Assembly: GCF_018326005.1 (NCBI RefSeq)
Contig: NZ_AP021903.1
Span: 1,986,001 to 2,050,000, forward strand
DNA from: Pseudomonas sp. Seg1
Lineage (GTDB): Bacteria; Pseudomonadota; Gammaproteobacteria; Pseudomonadales; Pseudomonadaceae
Direction of reading: 5' to 3'
DNA: 64,000 bases
Shown: positions 34,162 to 43,357 of the stretch, one piece after another
Numbering within the stretch: the stretch's first letter is position 1
Layout: the number at the start of each line of letters is the position of its first letter
The notes under the pieces: model-generated
Database searches by the model: none
Seen by the model: the letters and a program-made list of their open reading frames with translations, nothing else
Told to the model about the DNA's origin: nothing
Program-made: the position numbers and the translations under genes

Positions 34162-34252
34162 ATCGCTGGCAAGCCAGCTCCCACAGGGCTTTGCGTCGTA
34201 AACAGATTTTGTCTACACCAAAGAACTTGTGGGAGCTGGCTTGCCAGCGATG
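34162..34252. repeat. Inverted REP pair, GCTGGCAAGCCAGC class
   Basis: ATCGCTGGCAAGCCAGCTCC and its complement lie head to head between the convergent patatin and Tsx genes. The class recurs at 37843, 56457 and 58321. Confidence 0.9.
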
Positions 34253-34282
34253 GCGTCCTCGCAGACGCCACTTACACCCGCA

Positions 34283-35068
34283 TCAGAAGTGGAACTTCAC
34301 CAGGAAGCTGGTCACGTTCTGATTGGTGGTGAAGGCACGGGTGTCGTCGATCCCGTACTTGTCTTTCCAGTAGTCGTACTCAACACCGACGTACAGCTGC
34401 TTCTCGCCGAAATTCAGCGCCTTGCCCAAGTCGTATTTGACCTGTGGGTTGAAGTGCAGGTTAGCGTGGTATTCGCCACGGTTGTTGACGTCGTTGTCGA
34501 CGACCCAGTCCATGTAGCCGTCGATCAGCACGTTCGAGTCGCCGACCGGAATGGTGTAGGACCACACTGGAGTGATCTGCCAGACGTTGTCACCCGGACG
34601 CGAGCCTTCGGTGTGGCGCTGGTAGAAGTTCAGCTGGAAGTAGTCGAAGCCCGGGATGGCCAGGTCGAAGCCAGGACCGATCAGGTAGGACTCGGTGTCA
34701 CCCTCGCCGAACTCGTATGTCATCGCCAGCAGGACGTCTTTGATCGGGCCGAATTCGATCTTCTGGTCGAGCACCTTGCCCAGCGAGATGCGCGGGCTGA
34801 ACTCGCCGTAGTAGGTGTTCGGGCCGTTGTTGAAGTCCTTGTCACCGTTGTAGAAGATCTTGTCGACGAACAGGAAGTTGTCCCCATACTTCCAGGCGTC
34901 GGCGTGCTCGAAGGTGACGGTCTGCTGAATCGCAGGGTTGACCTTGAAGTCTTTGCCGTAGAGGTAGGTCAGGCTGTTGTTCTGCCATTGCAGCAGGCCA
35001 TCGGCCATGGCCTGGCCGCCGGCCAGCATCGATCCCGCGAGCATCAGGCTGGTGCACATACGTTTCAT
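34283..35068 (-). CDS. Tsx/OmpK-family nucleoside-specific outer membrane channel, copy 1
   Basis: A 261-residue beta-barrel protein with a signal peptide cleaved after AMA (residue about 22). WQNNSLTYLYGKDFKVNPAI, TFEHADAWKYGDNFLFVDKI and the final FLVKFHF (terminal Phe) are Tsx-like. It likely admits nucleosides. It is a close paralogue of the gene at 35442-36227 with equal length and most motifs shared, so a tandem duplication is evident. Downstream of the purine permease cluster on the same strand. Confidence 0.88.
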   Translation of the reverse strand: MKRMCTSLMLAGSMLAGGQAMADGLLQWQNNSLTYLYGKDFKVNPAIQQTVTFEHADAWKYGDNFLFVDKIFYNGDKDFNNGPNTYYGEFSPRISLGKVLDQKIEFGPIKDVLLAMTYEFGEGDTESYLIGPGFDLAIPGFDYFQLNFYQRHTEGSRPGDNVWQITPVWSYTIPVGDSNVLIDGYMDWVVDNDVNNRGEYHANLHFNPQVKYDLGKALNFGEKQLYVGVEYDYWKDKYGIDDTRAFTTNQNVTSFLVKFHF

Positions 35069-35441
35069 TCGGTTGCTCCCAAAGTAGGTGTTCCACGTTT
35101 ATTTTTTTAAGATCGGCGCTCTGGTGTGGCGCCTTTTTTCGTTGCTGCAAAAGTCATCCGATTGGTCAGCTTTCATGCTGTTAGCAAGAGCTGGGCCAAG
35201 GCTTTCGAAAAGCAAAAAAACGCCCGGTCGGCTGCTGAAAAACAGTCGACAGAGCGTGTTTTCGGGATGCCTCGGTACTGACCGGGGCCGGGATAAGTTG
35301 GCCCGTCGGTCAGGAATTAAATCCGGGCTTTTTTTTAGACCGAATTCATGAGGCCGCGGAGAATACTGACTCCTTGGCCAGCTCTCAAGTGCCCCGCAAC
35401 AGAGCACCGACGACAGGTATGGGGCACGGTTGCGGGTCATC
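35069..35441. other. Gap between the two Tsx genes with several hairpins
   Basis: No gene is credible here. On the plus strand GGCGC-loop-GCGCC followed by TTTTTT ends near 35136, and a CTGACCG/CGGTCAG stem (about 35277-35315) precedes CCGGGCTTTTTTTT near 35334. On the minus strand a terminator follows the upstream Tsx gene. The downstream Tsx copy should have its own promoter in the left part. Confidence 0.5.
35214..35257 (-). terminator. Terminator after Tsx copy 2
   Basis: Read on the minus strand, ACGCTCTGTCG pairs with CGACCGGGCGT (one mismatch, one G-T) with further CTG/CAG pairing in the loop, followed by a run of seven Ts. Confidence 0.75.
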
Positions 35442-36227
35442 TTAAAAGTGCACCTTCACCAGCAGGCTGGCGGTGTTCTGATTGGTGTCGAGGTTGTGGC
35501 TGCTTTCGACCCCGTATTTATTTTTCCAATAACTGTATTCGGTGCCGACATACAGCTGCTTCTGACTCCAGCCCAGCGCTTTGCCCAGGTCGTATTTGAT
35601 CTGCGGATTGATGTGCAGGTTGGCGTGGTAGGTGCCGCGCGAGTTCTCGTCGTTGTCGACCACCCAGTCCAGATAACCATCGATCAGCAGGTCGGAATTG
35701 CCGACGGGGATGCTGTAGGACCAGCCCGGGGTGATCTGCCAGACACCGTCGCCGGGGCGCGGGCCTTCGGTCTGGCGGCGGAAGATGTTCAGGGTGACGT
35801 AGTTGAAGCCCGGCACCTTGAGGTCGAACCCGGGGCCGATCAGATAGGCCTCGCTCTCACCTTCGCCGTACTCGTAGGTCATCGCCAGCAGCACGTCCTT
35901 GATCGGGCCGAATTCGAGCTTCTGGTCGAAGATCTTGCCGAACGAGAAACGCGGGGTGAATTCGCCGTAGAAGGTGTGCGGGCCCTTGTTGCGGTCTTCC
36001 TGGCCGTTGTAGAAGATCTTGTCGACGAACAGGAAGTTGTCGCCGTACTTCCATTTGTCGGCGTGCTCGAACGTCACCGTCTGCTGGATCGACGGATTGA
36101 TCGCGAAATTCTTGCCGTACAGATAGCTCAGGCTGTTGGTCTGCCACAGCAATAAATCGCCGGCCATGGCTTGGGATGCGGCCAGCAGGCCACCGCTCAA
36201 CAGCAGGTTGGTTTGCGTGCGAATCAT
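35442..36227 (-). CDS. Tsx/OmpK-family nucleoside-specific outer membrane channel, copy 2
   Basis: 261 residues, the same length as copy 1. Mature part begins LLLWQTNSLSYLYGKNFAIN; it shares TFEHADKWKYGDNFLFVDKI, DVLLAMTYEYGEGES and LYVGTEYSYWKNKYG with copy 1 and ends SLLVKVHF. The signal peptide is divergent. It lies downstream of the nucleobase permease, separated by a REP pair. The two channels may differ in substrate, for example purine versus pyrimidine nucleosides (inference). Confidence 0.88.
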   Translation of the reverse strand: MIRTQTNLLLSGGLLAASQAMAGDLLLWQTNSLSYLYGKNFAINPSIQQTVTFEHADKWKYGDNFLFVDKIFYNGQEDRNKGPHTFYGEFTPRFSFGKIFDQKLEFGPIKDVLLAMTYEYGEGESEAYLIGPGFDLKVPGFNYVTLNIFRRQTEGPRPGDGVWQITPGWSYSIPVGNSDLLIDGYLDWVVDNDENSRGTYHANLHINPQIKYDLGKALGWSQKQLYVGTEYSYWKNKYGVESSHNLDTNQNTASLLVKVHF

Positions 36228-36280
36228 CTGTTGCTCCCTCTTGTTTTTATTGTTTGAGGCGCAGAGCTGTTGCGTGCCTT

Positions 36281-36370
36281 TGTAGGAGTGAGCCTGCTCG
36301 CGATAGCGGTGAATCAGTCAACATTGATGTCGGTGTTGATGACGCAATCGCGAGCAGGCTCACTCCTACA
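36281..36370. repeat. Inverted REP pair, CTGCTCGCGAT class
   Basis: Fourth copy of the GTAGGAGTGAGCCTGCTCGC class, between the permease and Tsx copy 2. The right arm (CGCAATCGCGAGCAGG) differs slightly from the left. Confidence 0.9.
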
Positions 36371-36390
36371 GGGTTAAATCGGTGTTGCTG

Positions 36391-37749
36391 TTAATGCTGA
36401 TGCGCGTGGCAGTCGTTGATCGCCGCGCGCTCGGCGCCGCCGAGAATGTTGAACAGCAGGTTCAGCGTCAGCGCACTCAGCGTGGCCATGGCGATGCCGC
36501 TGTGGGTGATCGGGCTCATCCACAACGGCAGGTGGGCGAAGAACTCCGGACGCACCACAGGGATCAGGCCCATGCCGATGCTCACCGCCACCAGCAACTG
36601 GTTGCGACGGTCACCGATGTCGGCTTCTTGCAGAATCTTGATGCCGGTCGCGGCAACCATGCCGAACATCGCAATCGCCGCACCGCCCAATACCGCCGGT
36701 GGAATCGACGCCACCAGGAAGGCCGCTTTCGGCAGCAGGCTGAGGACGATCAGCAAGCCACCGGCGACGATGGTCACCGAACGGCAACGCACGCCGGTCA
36801 TCTGCACCAGGCCGATGTTCTGCGCGAAAGAGGAGTGGGTGAATGTATTGAAGAAACCGGCCACGAATGAAGCGCCGGCATCGCACAACAAGCCGCGACG
36901 CAGCATGCGTGGGCAGACTTCCTGGCCGGTGATCTTGCCCAGCGCGAGAAACATCCCGGTGGACTCGACGAAGATGATCACCACCACCAGGCACATCGAC
37001 AGGATCGGCGCGAGTTCGAATTTCGGCATGCCGAAATGCAGTGGGGTGACGAATTGCACCCATGGCGCGTTGGCCATGCCGCTCAGGTCGACCATGCCGA
37101 TCGCGCCGCACAGCAGGTAGCCAAAGCACATGCCGATCAGGACGGAAATGTTTACCCAGAAACCGCGCATGAAGCGGTGGATCAACAGAATGGTGCCCAA
37201 CACCAGAGCGGCGATGGCCAGATAAATCGGTGAGCCGAATTGCGCAGCGGCGGCACCGCCACCAGCCCAATTCACGGCTACGGGGAATAGCGACAAGCCG
37301 ATCGAGGTGATGACTGTGCCGGTCACCAGCGGCGGGAAGAAACGTACGACCTTGGACATGAACGGCGCGATGATCATGCCGAAGAAACCGGCAGCAATGG
37401 TGGCGCCGAAGATGCCTTGCAGGCCGATACCGGGCATGCCGGCCATGGCGACCATGCTGCCGACGGCGGCAAAACTGGCGCCCATCATCACCGGCATGCG
37501 AATGCCCATCGGGCCGATGCCCAAGGACTGCACGATGGTGGCGATACCGGCGACCAGCAGGTCGGCGTTGATCAAGAAGGCGATTTCTTCACGACTCAGG
37601 CCAGCGGCCTGTCCAATGATCAGCGGCACCGCGATGGCACCACCGTACATCAGCAGAACATGTTGCAAACCGACCAGGATCAGTTGCAAAAGGGGCAATC
37701 GCTGAATGGCGGGTGCGTCGGGGATGCGCGCTTTGGACAGCTCGGACAT
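36391..37749 (-). CDS. NCS2 nucleobase:cation symporter (urate/xanthine permease)
   Basis: A 452-residue protein with 12-14 membrane segments. The NCS2 QH motif is GLQHVLLMYGGAIAVP near 28-44, and the signature region includes FVESTGMFLALGKITG and NTFTHSSFAQNIGLVQMTGV. ATG at 37749 starts MSELSKARIPDAP; upstream frame runs through a REP element. Its place directly after puuD points to urate or xanthine as substrate. Confidence 0.9.
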   Translation of the reverse strand: MSELSKARIPDAPAIQRLPLLQLILVGLQHVLLMYGGAIAVPLIIGQAAGLSREEIAFLINADLLVAGIATIVQSLGIGPMGIRMPVMMGASFAAVGSMVAMAGMPGIGLQGIFGATIAAGFFGMIIAPFMSKVVRFFPPLVTGTVITSIGLSLFPVAVNWAGGGAAAAQFGSPIYLAIAALVLGTILLIHRFMRGFWVNISVLIGMCFGYLLCGAIGMVDLSGMANAPWVQFVTPLHFGMPKFELAPILSMCLVVVIIFVESTGMFLALGKITGQEVCPRMLRRGLLCDAGASFVAGFFNTFTHSSFAQNIGLVQMTGVRCRSVTIVAGGLLIVLSLLPKAAFLVASIPPAVLGGAAIAMFGMVAATGIKILQEADIGDRRNQLLVAVSIGMGLIPVVRPEFFAHLPLWMSPITHSGIAMATLSALTLNLLFNILGGAERAAINDCHAHQH

Positions 37750-37842
37750 GCAACACCTCGGATCTTTTTTATTCTTGTGATTGAACAGCTGCCGGGTTGC
37801 TCGCAGCTGTTTCTTTGCATCAGGTAAACCGCGTTGCGGCCA

Positions 37843-37907
37843 ATCGCTGGCAAGCCAGCTCCCACACAGGCAGTGCAAAACCCTGTGGGAGCTGGCTTGC
37901 CAGCGAT
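37843..37907. repeat. Inverted REP pair, GCTGGCAAGCCAGC class
   Basis: Two units with a short 17-base centre between the permease start and the puuD stop; a strong hairpin that may set the puuD 3' end. Confidence 0.9.
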
Positions 37908-37918
37908 GCTTTTGTGGC

Positions 37919-39226
37919 TTAGTTGGTCTGCGCTCCCTGCGCGATCCATGCACCGATCAGGTCACGTTCCTGCTGGGTCATCTGGGTGATGTTGCCCAGT
38001 GGCATGATCTGCGTGGTGATGGCTTGCGCCTGGATGCGCGCCGCGTTCTGGCGGATCTGCTCGGGGGTGTCGAACATCACACCGGCAGGGGCCGCACTGA
38101 ACAACGGGCTGGTCGGTTTGGCCGAGTGGCAAACCGCGCAACGTTCTTGAATCACGTTGTGCACTTTGTCGAAGGCCGGACCTGCATTGGAGGCTTGCGC
38201 CGGTGCTGCTGCAGGCGCTGCTGCGGGTGCTGGCGCTTCAGCCGGTTTCGCGCCACCGCCCAGTGCCGTTTCCGGCAGCGGCTGGTACTCGATTTTTGCC
38301 GGAGCCTTGGCCACTTCCGGAGTGGTCGACATCGGTACAGGACCGGTGACGTACGCCAGAGTGATCATGCCCACCGCCGCAACCGGCAGAGTCCAGGCAA
38401 ACTTGTGGCTGTCGTGACGGGTGTTGAAGTAGTGACGCACCAACACCGCCAACACTGCGATCCCGGCCAGGATCAACCAGTTGTACTGGCTGCCATAAGT
38501 GCTCGGGAAGTGGTTGCTGATCATGATGAACAGCACCGGCAAGGTGAAGTAGTTGTTGTGACGCGAATGCAGCAAGCCTTTGGCCGGCAGCGCCGGGTCC
38601 GGCGTACGGTTCTCAGCAATCGCCGCGACCAGTGCGCGTTGCGCCGGCATGATGATGCGGAACACGTTACCGACCATGATGGTGCCGATGATCGCGCCGA
38701 CGTGCAGGTACGCACCACGACCGCTGAACACCTTGCTGAAGCCATACGCCGCGCCGATGATCAGCACGAACAGGATGAAGCCGAGCAGGGCAGGGCGTTT
38801 GCCCAGAGCGGAGTCGCAGAGGAAGGAGTAGATGAACCAGCCGAGGAACAGCGAGCCGATACCGATGGCCACGCCTTCAGGGCCGCTCAGTGTGCTGCCC
38901 GGAGCCAGCAGGTAGAGCGTTGGATTGGAGTAGAACACCACGCACAGCAGCGCGATCCCCGACATCCAGGTGAAGTAGGCTTCCCATTTGAACCAGTGCA
39001 GGTTCTCCGGCATCGACGGTGGGGCCAGTTTGTATTTTTCCAGGTGATAGATACCGCCCCCGTGGATCGCCCACAGATCACCGGCCAGACCGGTTTTCGG
39101 GTTGACGCGGTTGAGGTTGTTCTCCAGCCAGACGAAGTAGAACGACGCGCCGATCCAGGCCACGCCAGTGATCATGTGAACCCAGCGCACGCTCAGGTTC
39201 AGCCATTCCAACAGATGTGCTTCCAC
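37919..39226 (-). CDS. puuD: Urate hydroxylase PuuD (membrane, cytochrome c fused)
   Basis: A 435-residue protein with about eight membrane segments (residues 8-310), an alanine/proline-rich linker, and a C-terminal cytochrome c domain with the haem motif CAVCH near residue 361 and Met ligand candidates in QIMPLG. This is the PuuD architecture: urate is oxidised to 5-hydroxyisourate with electrons passed to the respiratory chain instead of O2 to H2O2. First committed step of the pathway encoded around it. Confidence 0.93.
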   Translation of the reverse strand: MEAHLLEWLNLSVRWVHMITGVAWIGASFYFVWLENNLNRVNPKTGLAGDLWAIHGGGIYHLEKYKLAPPSMPENLHWFKWEAYFTWMSGIALLCVVFYSNPTLYLLAPGSTLSGPEGVAIGIGSLFLGWFIYSFLCDSALGKRPALLGFILFVLIIGAAYGFSKVFSGRGAYLHVGAIIGTIMVGNVFRIIMPAQRALVAAIAENRTPDPALPAKGLLHSRHNNYFTLPVLFIMISNHFPSTYGSQYNWLILAGIAVLAVLVRHYFNTRHDSHKFAWTLPVAAVGMITLAYVTGPVPMSTTPEVAKAPAKIEYQPLPETALGGGAKPAEAPAPAAAPAAAPAQASNAGPAFDKVHNVIQERCAVCHSAKPTSPLFSAAPAGVMFDTPEQIRQNAARIQAQAITTQIMPLGNITQMTQQERDLIGAWIAQGAQTN

Positions 39227-39277
39227 AGTCTTTACCTCTCGCCTGTCACTCTTGTTGTCGAGTGATCAGACCTTCTC

Positions 39278-39781
39278 TTATTGGTGGGGGGCGAGGATCA
39301 AACGCTCATCCTCTTTGAAAAAATGCTCATCGCAGTTATTGCCTGTGCCACTGCGATCAACCACCAGGAAGTCATCCCGCTTTTCGATCGTCAGCACCGG
39401 GTGGTGCCAGACGCCGCGATGGTAATTGATGCCCTGCCTGCCGTTGGTGACGAAGGCGCGGACCAAGCCTGATACAGGTTCATCGCCAAGTGGCGCGACC
39501 ACGATCAGAAAGGGGTTGCCGAGCAGCGGAATGAAAGCCTGGCTGCCCAGCGGATGGCGTTCCAGCATGCTCACGGTCAGCGGCATGTCCTGCGCGTCGG
39601 CGCGGAAGATGCTGATGATCGCGTTGTCCTCAGGCGTCGCGGTTTCGACCGTCGCCAGTTTGTGGAAGCGCATGGTCGAACCGTTGTTGATCATGAAGTG
39701 ATCGCTGCCGTCGGTTTCGATCACGTCACCGAAAGGGGCGAAGGCTTCTTTGGTCAGCGGTTCAATCTGTAGTGTGCGCAT
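39278..39781 (-). CDS. allA: Ureidoglycolate lyase AllA
   Basis: A 167-residue cupin-like enzyme. Landmarks: MRTLQIEPLTKEAFAPFGDV, NNGSTMRFHKLA, ERHPLGSQAFIPL and INYHRGVWHHPVL. It splits ureidoglycolate into glyoxylate and urea. The ATG at 39781 fits family length; the extended frame to 39913 is REP sequence. Lies between alc and puuD. Confidence 0.95.
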   Translation of the reverse strand: MRTLQIEPLTKEAFAPFGDVIETDGSDHFMINNGSTMRFHKLATVETATPEDNAIISIFRADAQDMPLTVSMLERHPLGSQAFIPLLGNPFLIVVAPLGDEPVSGLVRAFVTNGRQGINYHRGVWHHPVLTIEKRDDFLVVDRSGTGNNCDEHFFKEDERLILAPHQ

Positions 39782-39807
39782 GCTGTTCTTCTTATCCGAA
39801 TTCTGTT

Positions 39808-39911
39808 GATCGTTCCCACGCTCTGCGTGGTAACGCCGCCATGGACGCTCCGCGTCCGCTGTGACGCGGAGCGTCACGGTATGCATTCCCACGCAGAGCG
39901 TGGGAACGATC
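39808..39911. repeat. Composite palindrome, GATCGTTCCCACGC class
   Basis: GATCGTTCCCACGCTCTGCG and its complement form the outer arms; inside, GACGCTCCGCGTC and GACGCGGAGCGTC form another inverted pair. A simpler 31-base copy occurs at 63728-63758. Confidence 0.9.
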
Positions 39912-39917
39912 ATTGCC

Positions 39918-40913
39918 TTACTTAGCGACCTTGCCGAGAACGCGCAGGCGGCTCACACCACCATCCGGGAATACATTCAAACGGATGTGGGTGATCGGCC
40001 CCAGTGCCTTGATCTGCTCGACGAAGGTGTGTTCGGCGTGCATTTCCAGCTTCTGGCTTGGCAGCAGTTCGCGCCAGAACAGCGACTGGGTTTCGATCTG
40101 GCTGTCAGTGCCGCCCTTGACGAAAGCGCCCTGGATCGAGCAAGTGTCCGGATAGTTGCCCTTGAAGTGCAGGGTGTCGACGACGATCTTCTCGATCTCG
40201 CCCGGGTGGCCCAGCGCGACGATCACCCAGTCATTGCCTGGCGTGCGACGACGTGCTGTTTCCCAGCCGTCGCCCATGTTGATGCCACGGCCCGGGTTGA
40301 GGATGTTGCTCATGCGACCGAAGTGTTCGTCGGAGCAGGCGAGGGCGCGGCCACCGTTGAGGGCTGCTGCCAGATCGACCTGTTCGTTGTCGCCAACAGC
40401 GGACCAGTCGCGGAACGGAATGCCGTACACGCGCAGACGGGCGACACCGCCATCCGGGTAGATGTTGAAGCGCAGGTGGCTGAAGGCCTTGTCGTTGCTG
40501 ATTTCGTGGTAGTGGTGGCTGTTGCCCTGCAGCTCGACGGCCGACAGCACTTCAGTCCACTGGGTGTTTTCGTCAGGCTCGCCCGAGGCCAGGAAGCACG
40601 CTTCCAGAGACGCCGATGGCGGGAAGTTGCCGGTGAAGAATGAAGTGTCGATGTCCACGCCTTTGATCGAGCCCGGAACGCCCAGGCGGATTACGGCGCT
40701 GTCGAAGCCTTCGAAGCGCTTGCGGCGCGATTCCCAGCCGTCCATCCACTTGCCGTTGTCATCGAACACACCCTCCTTCCACACGGCCGGGGTTGGCTGA
40801 AACAGACGATTGGCGTCTGCGAACCAGTCATCGGTGACCGAGATGATTTTGGTGCCCAGACGGGCATCGGCCAGGTTGACGAACTTCTCGAAAGGTACGG
40901 CGTAAGCTTTCAT
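39918..40913 (-). CDS. alc: Allantoicase
   Basis: A 331-residue protein made of two homologous halves, as expected for allantoicase: each half carries a DGWE(S/T) motif (DGWESRRKR about 58, DGWETARRR about 215) and an R-N-PDGGV-RLRV segment ([28 protein letters not shown]). It hydrolyses allantoate to ureidoglycolate and urea. Confidence 0.96.
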   Translation of the reverse strand: MKAYAVPFEKFVNLADARLGTKIISVTDDWFADANRLFQPTPAVWKEGVFDDNGKWMDGWESRRKRFEGFDSAVIRLGVPGSIKGVDIDTSFFTGNFPPSASLEACFLASGEPDENTQWTEVLSAVELQGNSHHYHEISNDKAFSHLRFNIYPDGGVARLRVYGIPFRDWSAVGDNEQVDLAAALNGGRALACSDEHFGRMSNILNPGRGINMGDGWETARRRTPGNDWVIVALGHPGEIEKIVVDTLHFKGNYPDTCSIQGAFVKGGTDSQIETQSLFWRELLPSQKLEMHAEHTFVEQIKALGPITHIRLNVFPDGGVSRLRVLGKVAK

Positions 40914-41000
40914 TCTTCTTGTCTGCCTTTAATAAGTTGGCTGGGGATGCTTGCAAGACCCTGGGTACTCTCCGCGTTTGATGTACTCGGGTCAGGCTTG

Positions 41001-41516
41001 CTAAAGAGTCAGTAAACGGAACAGGGCGATCTTGTTGATCTCCGCCAGCGCGCATTTGAACTCGGTGTCGACCGAATTGTGAATGCGCGTTTCGAACGCC
41101 GCGAGGATCTGATGCCGGTTGCTGCCTTTTACCGCCATGATGAAGGGAAACTTGAACTTGGCTTTGTAGGCGTCGTTCAGCTCGGTGAAGCGAGAAAACT
41201 CTTCGGCCGTGCATTGGTGAATACCGGCGCCAGCCTGTTCATTGGTGCTGGCTTCGGTCAGTTGGCCCTGGACGGCGGCTTTGCCGGCCAGGTCCGGGTG
41301 AGCGTTGATCAACGCGAGTTGACTGGCGTGATCGGCGCTCAACAGGATGTCGCTCATGCGCTGGTGCAGGGTTTCGATCTCGTCGATCGATGCGTCTGCG
41401 CCCAGGTCGTAGGCCTTCTCGGCCACCCATGGCGAATGTTCGTAGATGTCGGCAAAGGCTTTGACGAAGGCGTCGCGGCTCAGGGTCGACGGTTGCAGGG
41501 TTTGAAAGCGGCTCAT
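41001..41516 (-). CDS. uraD: OHCU decarboxylase
   Basis: A 171-residue helical enzyme. INAHPDLAGKAA (about 67-78) holds the conserved catalytic His, and FSRFTELNDAYKAKFKFPFI, GSNRHQILAAFETR are typical. It converts 2-oxo-4-hydroxy-4-carboxy-5-ureidoimidazoline to S-allantoin. Start overlaps the puuE stop by four bases (ATGA). Confidence 0.96.
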   Translation of the reverse strand: MSRFQTLQPSTLSRDAFVKAFADIYEHSPWVAEKAYDLGADASIDEIETLHQRMSDILLSADHASQLALINAHPDLAGKAAVQGQLTEASTNEQAGAGIHQCTAEEFSRFTELNDAYKAKFKFPFIMAVKGSNRHQILAAFETRIHNSVDTEFKCALAEINKIALFRLLTL

Positions 41517-42439
41517 TTGGCGGCCCCTTGGTACGGCTGGGTTTCGTGCCAGTGGCGCGCGATGTCGACGCGACGGCTGAACCACACCTGTTCATGACTT
41601 TTGGCGTATTCGATAAAGCGTTTGAGCGAAGCGAGGCGACCCGGACGGCCGATCAGGCGGCAGTGCAGACCGATCGAGAGCATCTTCGGCGCTTCGGCAC
41701 CTTCGGCATAGAGCACGTCGAACGCGTCTTTGAGGTATTCGAAGAAGTCGTCACCCTTGTTGAAACCCTGTACCTGCGTGAAGCGCATGTCGTTGGTGTC
41801 GAGGGTGTACGGGATCACCAGATGCGGCTTGCCGGTCGGGTTGTTCGGTTCCCAGTAGGGCAGGTCGTCGTCGTAGGTGTCGCAGTCATAGAGGAAACCA
41901 CCTTCTTCCATCACCAGACGACGGGTGTTCGGACCGGTGCGGCCGGTGTACCAGCCCAGTGGGCGCTCGCCGGTCAGTTCGGTGAGGATGCGGATCGCTT
42001 CGAGCATGTGCTCGCGCTCCTGCGCCTCGTCCATGTACTGGTAGTCGATCCAGCGATAGCCGTGGCTGCAGATCTCGTGGCCGGCTTCGACCATCGCGCG
42101 GATCACATCCGGGTGGCGCTGAGCGGCCATGGCCACGGCGAAGATGGTCAGCGGAATGTCGAATTCCTTGAACAGTTTCAGGATCCGCCAGACGCCGGCG
42201 CGGCTGCCATACTCGTAAAGCGATTCCATGCTCATGTTGCGCGCGCCTTGCAGCGGCTGAGCAGCAACCATCTCGGACAGAAAAGCTTCGGATTCTTTGT
42301 CGCCGTGCAAAATGTTGCGCTCGCCGCCTTCTTCGTAATTGAGTACGAAGGACAGGGCGATGCGGGCATTGCCCGGCCAGTGTGGGTGAGGAGGGTTACT
42401 GCCGTAACCGATCAGGTCGCGTGGGTAGTCAGCGCTCAC
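41513..42439 (-). CDS. puuE: Allantoinase PuuE (polysaccharide deacetylase-type)
   Basis: A 308-residue enzyme of the metal-independent PuuE type. SFVLNYEEGGERN near 31, SHGYRWIDYQ near 125, GWYTGRTGPNTRRLV and the C-terminal SIGLHCRLIGRPGR are family motifs. It hydrolyses allantoin to allantoate. First gene of the leftward purine operon; an operator-like palindrome lies about 94 bases upstream. Confidence 0.95.
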   Translation of the reverse strand: MSADYPRDLIGYGSNPPHPHWPGNARIALSFVLNYEEGGERNILHGDKESEAFLSEMVAAQPLQGARNMSMESLYEYGSRAGVWRILKLFKEFDIPLTIFAVAMAAQRHPDVIRAMVEAGHEICSHGYRWIDYQYMDEAQEREHMLEAIRILTELTGERPLGWYTGRTGPNTRRLVMEEGGFLYDCDTYDDDLPYWEPNNPTGKPHLVIPYTLDTNDMRFTQVQGFNKGDDFFEYLKDAFDVLYAEGAEAPKMLSIGLHCRLIGRPGRLASLKRFIEYAKSHEQVWFSRRVDIARHWHETQPYQGAAK

Positions 42440-42532
42440 TGCAGTCTTCCTTCTTATTCGTTGACAGGTTGTGTAACGGCCCGGCGGTGAGTGTGCAGGC
42501 TGGCGTCACAGCGATGGGCTGATTGTATACAA

Positions 42533-42542
42533 CTTTATTCTC
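42533..42542. promoter_or_regulatory. Purine-operator candidate, puuE side
   Basis: TTGTATACAA is a perfect 10-base palindrome 94 bases upstream of the puuE ATG. Related sites: 42728 and 56373. Confidence 0.55.
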
Positions 42543-42727
42543 AATTTGTAAGCCTGAATTTTCGCAAATTTCACCGACTGTCATCTTTTGCTGTTAGTGG
42601 CGTGAGCCTGCAAGAAACCTGCCTGACCAGTCAGCTAATGGATAGGAGGTTCAATGATCAAGCGCTTCGCTGGCAGAACGCGGGGAAAGTCCCGGATGGC
42701 GGGGGTGATGTGAAAAATGTCGTTTTT

Positions 42728-42739
42728 ATTGTGTACAAT
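42728..42739. promoter_or_regulatory. Purine-operator candidate, uraH side
   Basis: ATTGTGTACAAT, a 12-base near-palindrome (one mismatched pair), 131 bases upstream of the uraH ATG. Confidence 0.5.
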
Positions 42740-42869
42740 TTTTTTGAAAAGTGTCTTAATCAGTCGCTCGCCGCAACTTTTCGTGCTTCGAAACGGTGCG
42801 GTCTCCTTTTTATCTGACTTCGGGAGGCGCGAGGTCTGACTGCTCTTTGCGGCCAGGCGCGCAGAATCA

Positions 42870-43223
42870 ATGGGACGTTTGACTACACACGTTTTGGACG
42901 CTGCACACGGTTGCCCGGGCAGTTCGATCAAGGTCGAGCTGTACCGCGTTGAAGGTTCGCAACTGGAATTGGTCGCCAGTGCCGTGACCAACAGCGATGG
43001 CCGGGTCGATGCACCGCTGCTGCAAGGTGATGACTATCGTACCGGCGTTTATCAGGTTCAGTTCCATGCGGGCGATTACTACCGCGCCCGTGGCGTGCAA
43101 CTGCCGGAACCGGCGTTTCTGGACGTGGTGGTGCTGCGTTTCGGCATCTCTGCCGAACAGGATCACTACCACGTGCCATTGCTGATCTCGCCTTACAGCT
43201 ATTCCACGTATCGGGGCAGCTGA
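42870..43223 (+). CDS. uraH: 5-hydroxyisourate hydrolase (transthyretin-like)
   Basis: A 117-residue protein with the family ends: LTTHVLDAAHGCPG at the N-terminus (catalytic His) and the C-terminal YSTYRGS tetrapeptide. DGRVDAPLL holds another conserved segment. It hydrolyses 5-hydroxyisourate from PuuD to OHCU, the UraD substrate. No cleavable signal is seen, so cytoplasmic. A clear terminator follows. Confidence 0.97.
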   Translation: MGRLTTHVLDAAHGCPGSSIKVELYRVEGSQLELVASAVTNSDGRVDAPLLQGDDYRTGVYQVQFHAGDYYRARGVQLPEPAFLDVVVLRFGISAEQDHYHVPLLISPYSYSTYRGS

Positions 43224-43281
43224 CCCCCAAGCAGCTGCCCCCACCGGGAAGCGACTGCGCATATAGCTTCTTTGGTCTTTC

Positions 43282-43307
43282 GCCCGCTCACACTGCGGGC
43301 TTTTTTT
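43282..43307 (+). terminator. Rho-independent terminator of uraH
   Basis: GCCCGC, 7-base loop, GCGGGC, then seven Ts. Confidence 0.93.
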
Positions 43308-43357
43308 CGCCTGTTGAACGGGGGGCGGGGTGACTCTCTATTGGATTTTCGTGAGAT

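Larger units (their letters stand above)
42440..42869. other. Divergent control region between puuE and uraH
   Basis: A 430-base gap without a credible gene. It contains two related TTGT(A/G)TACAA palindromes, one near each gene, and AT-rich promoter-like stretches (AACTTTATTCTCAATTTG; TTTTTTTGAAAA). Confidence 0.6.
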
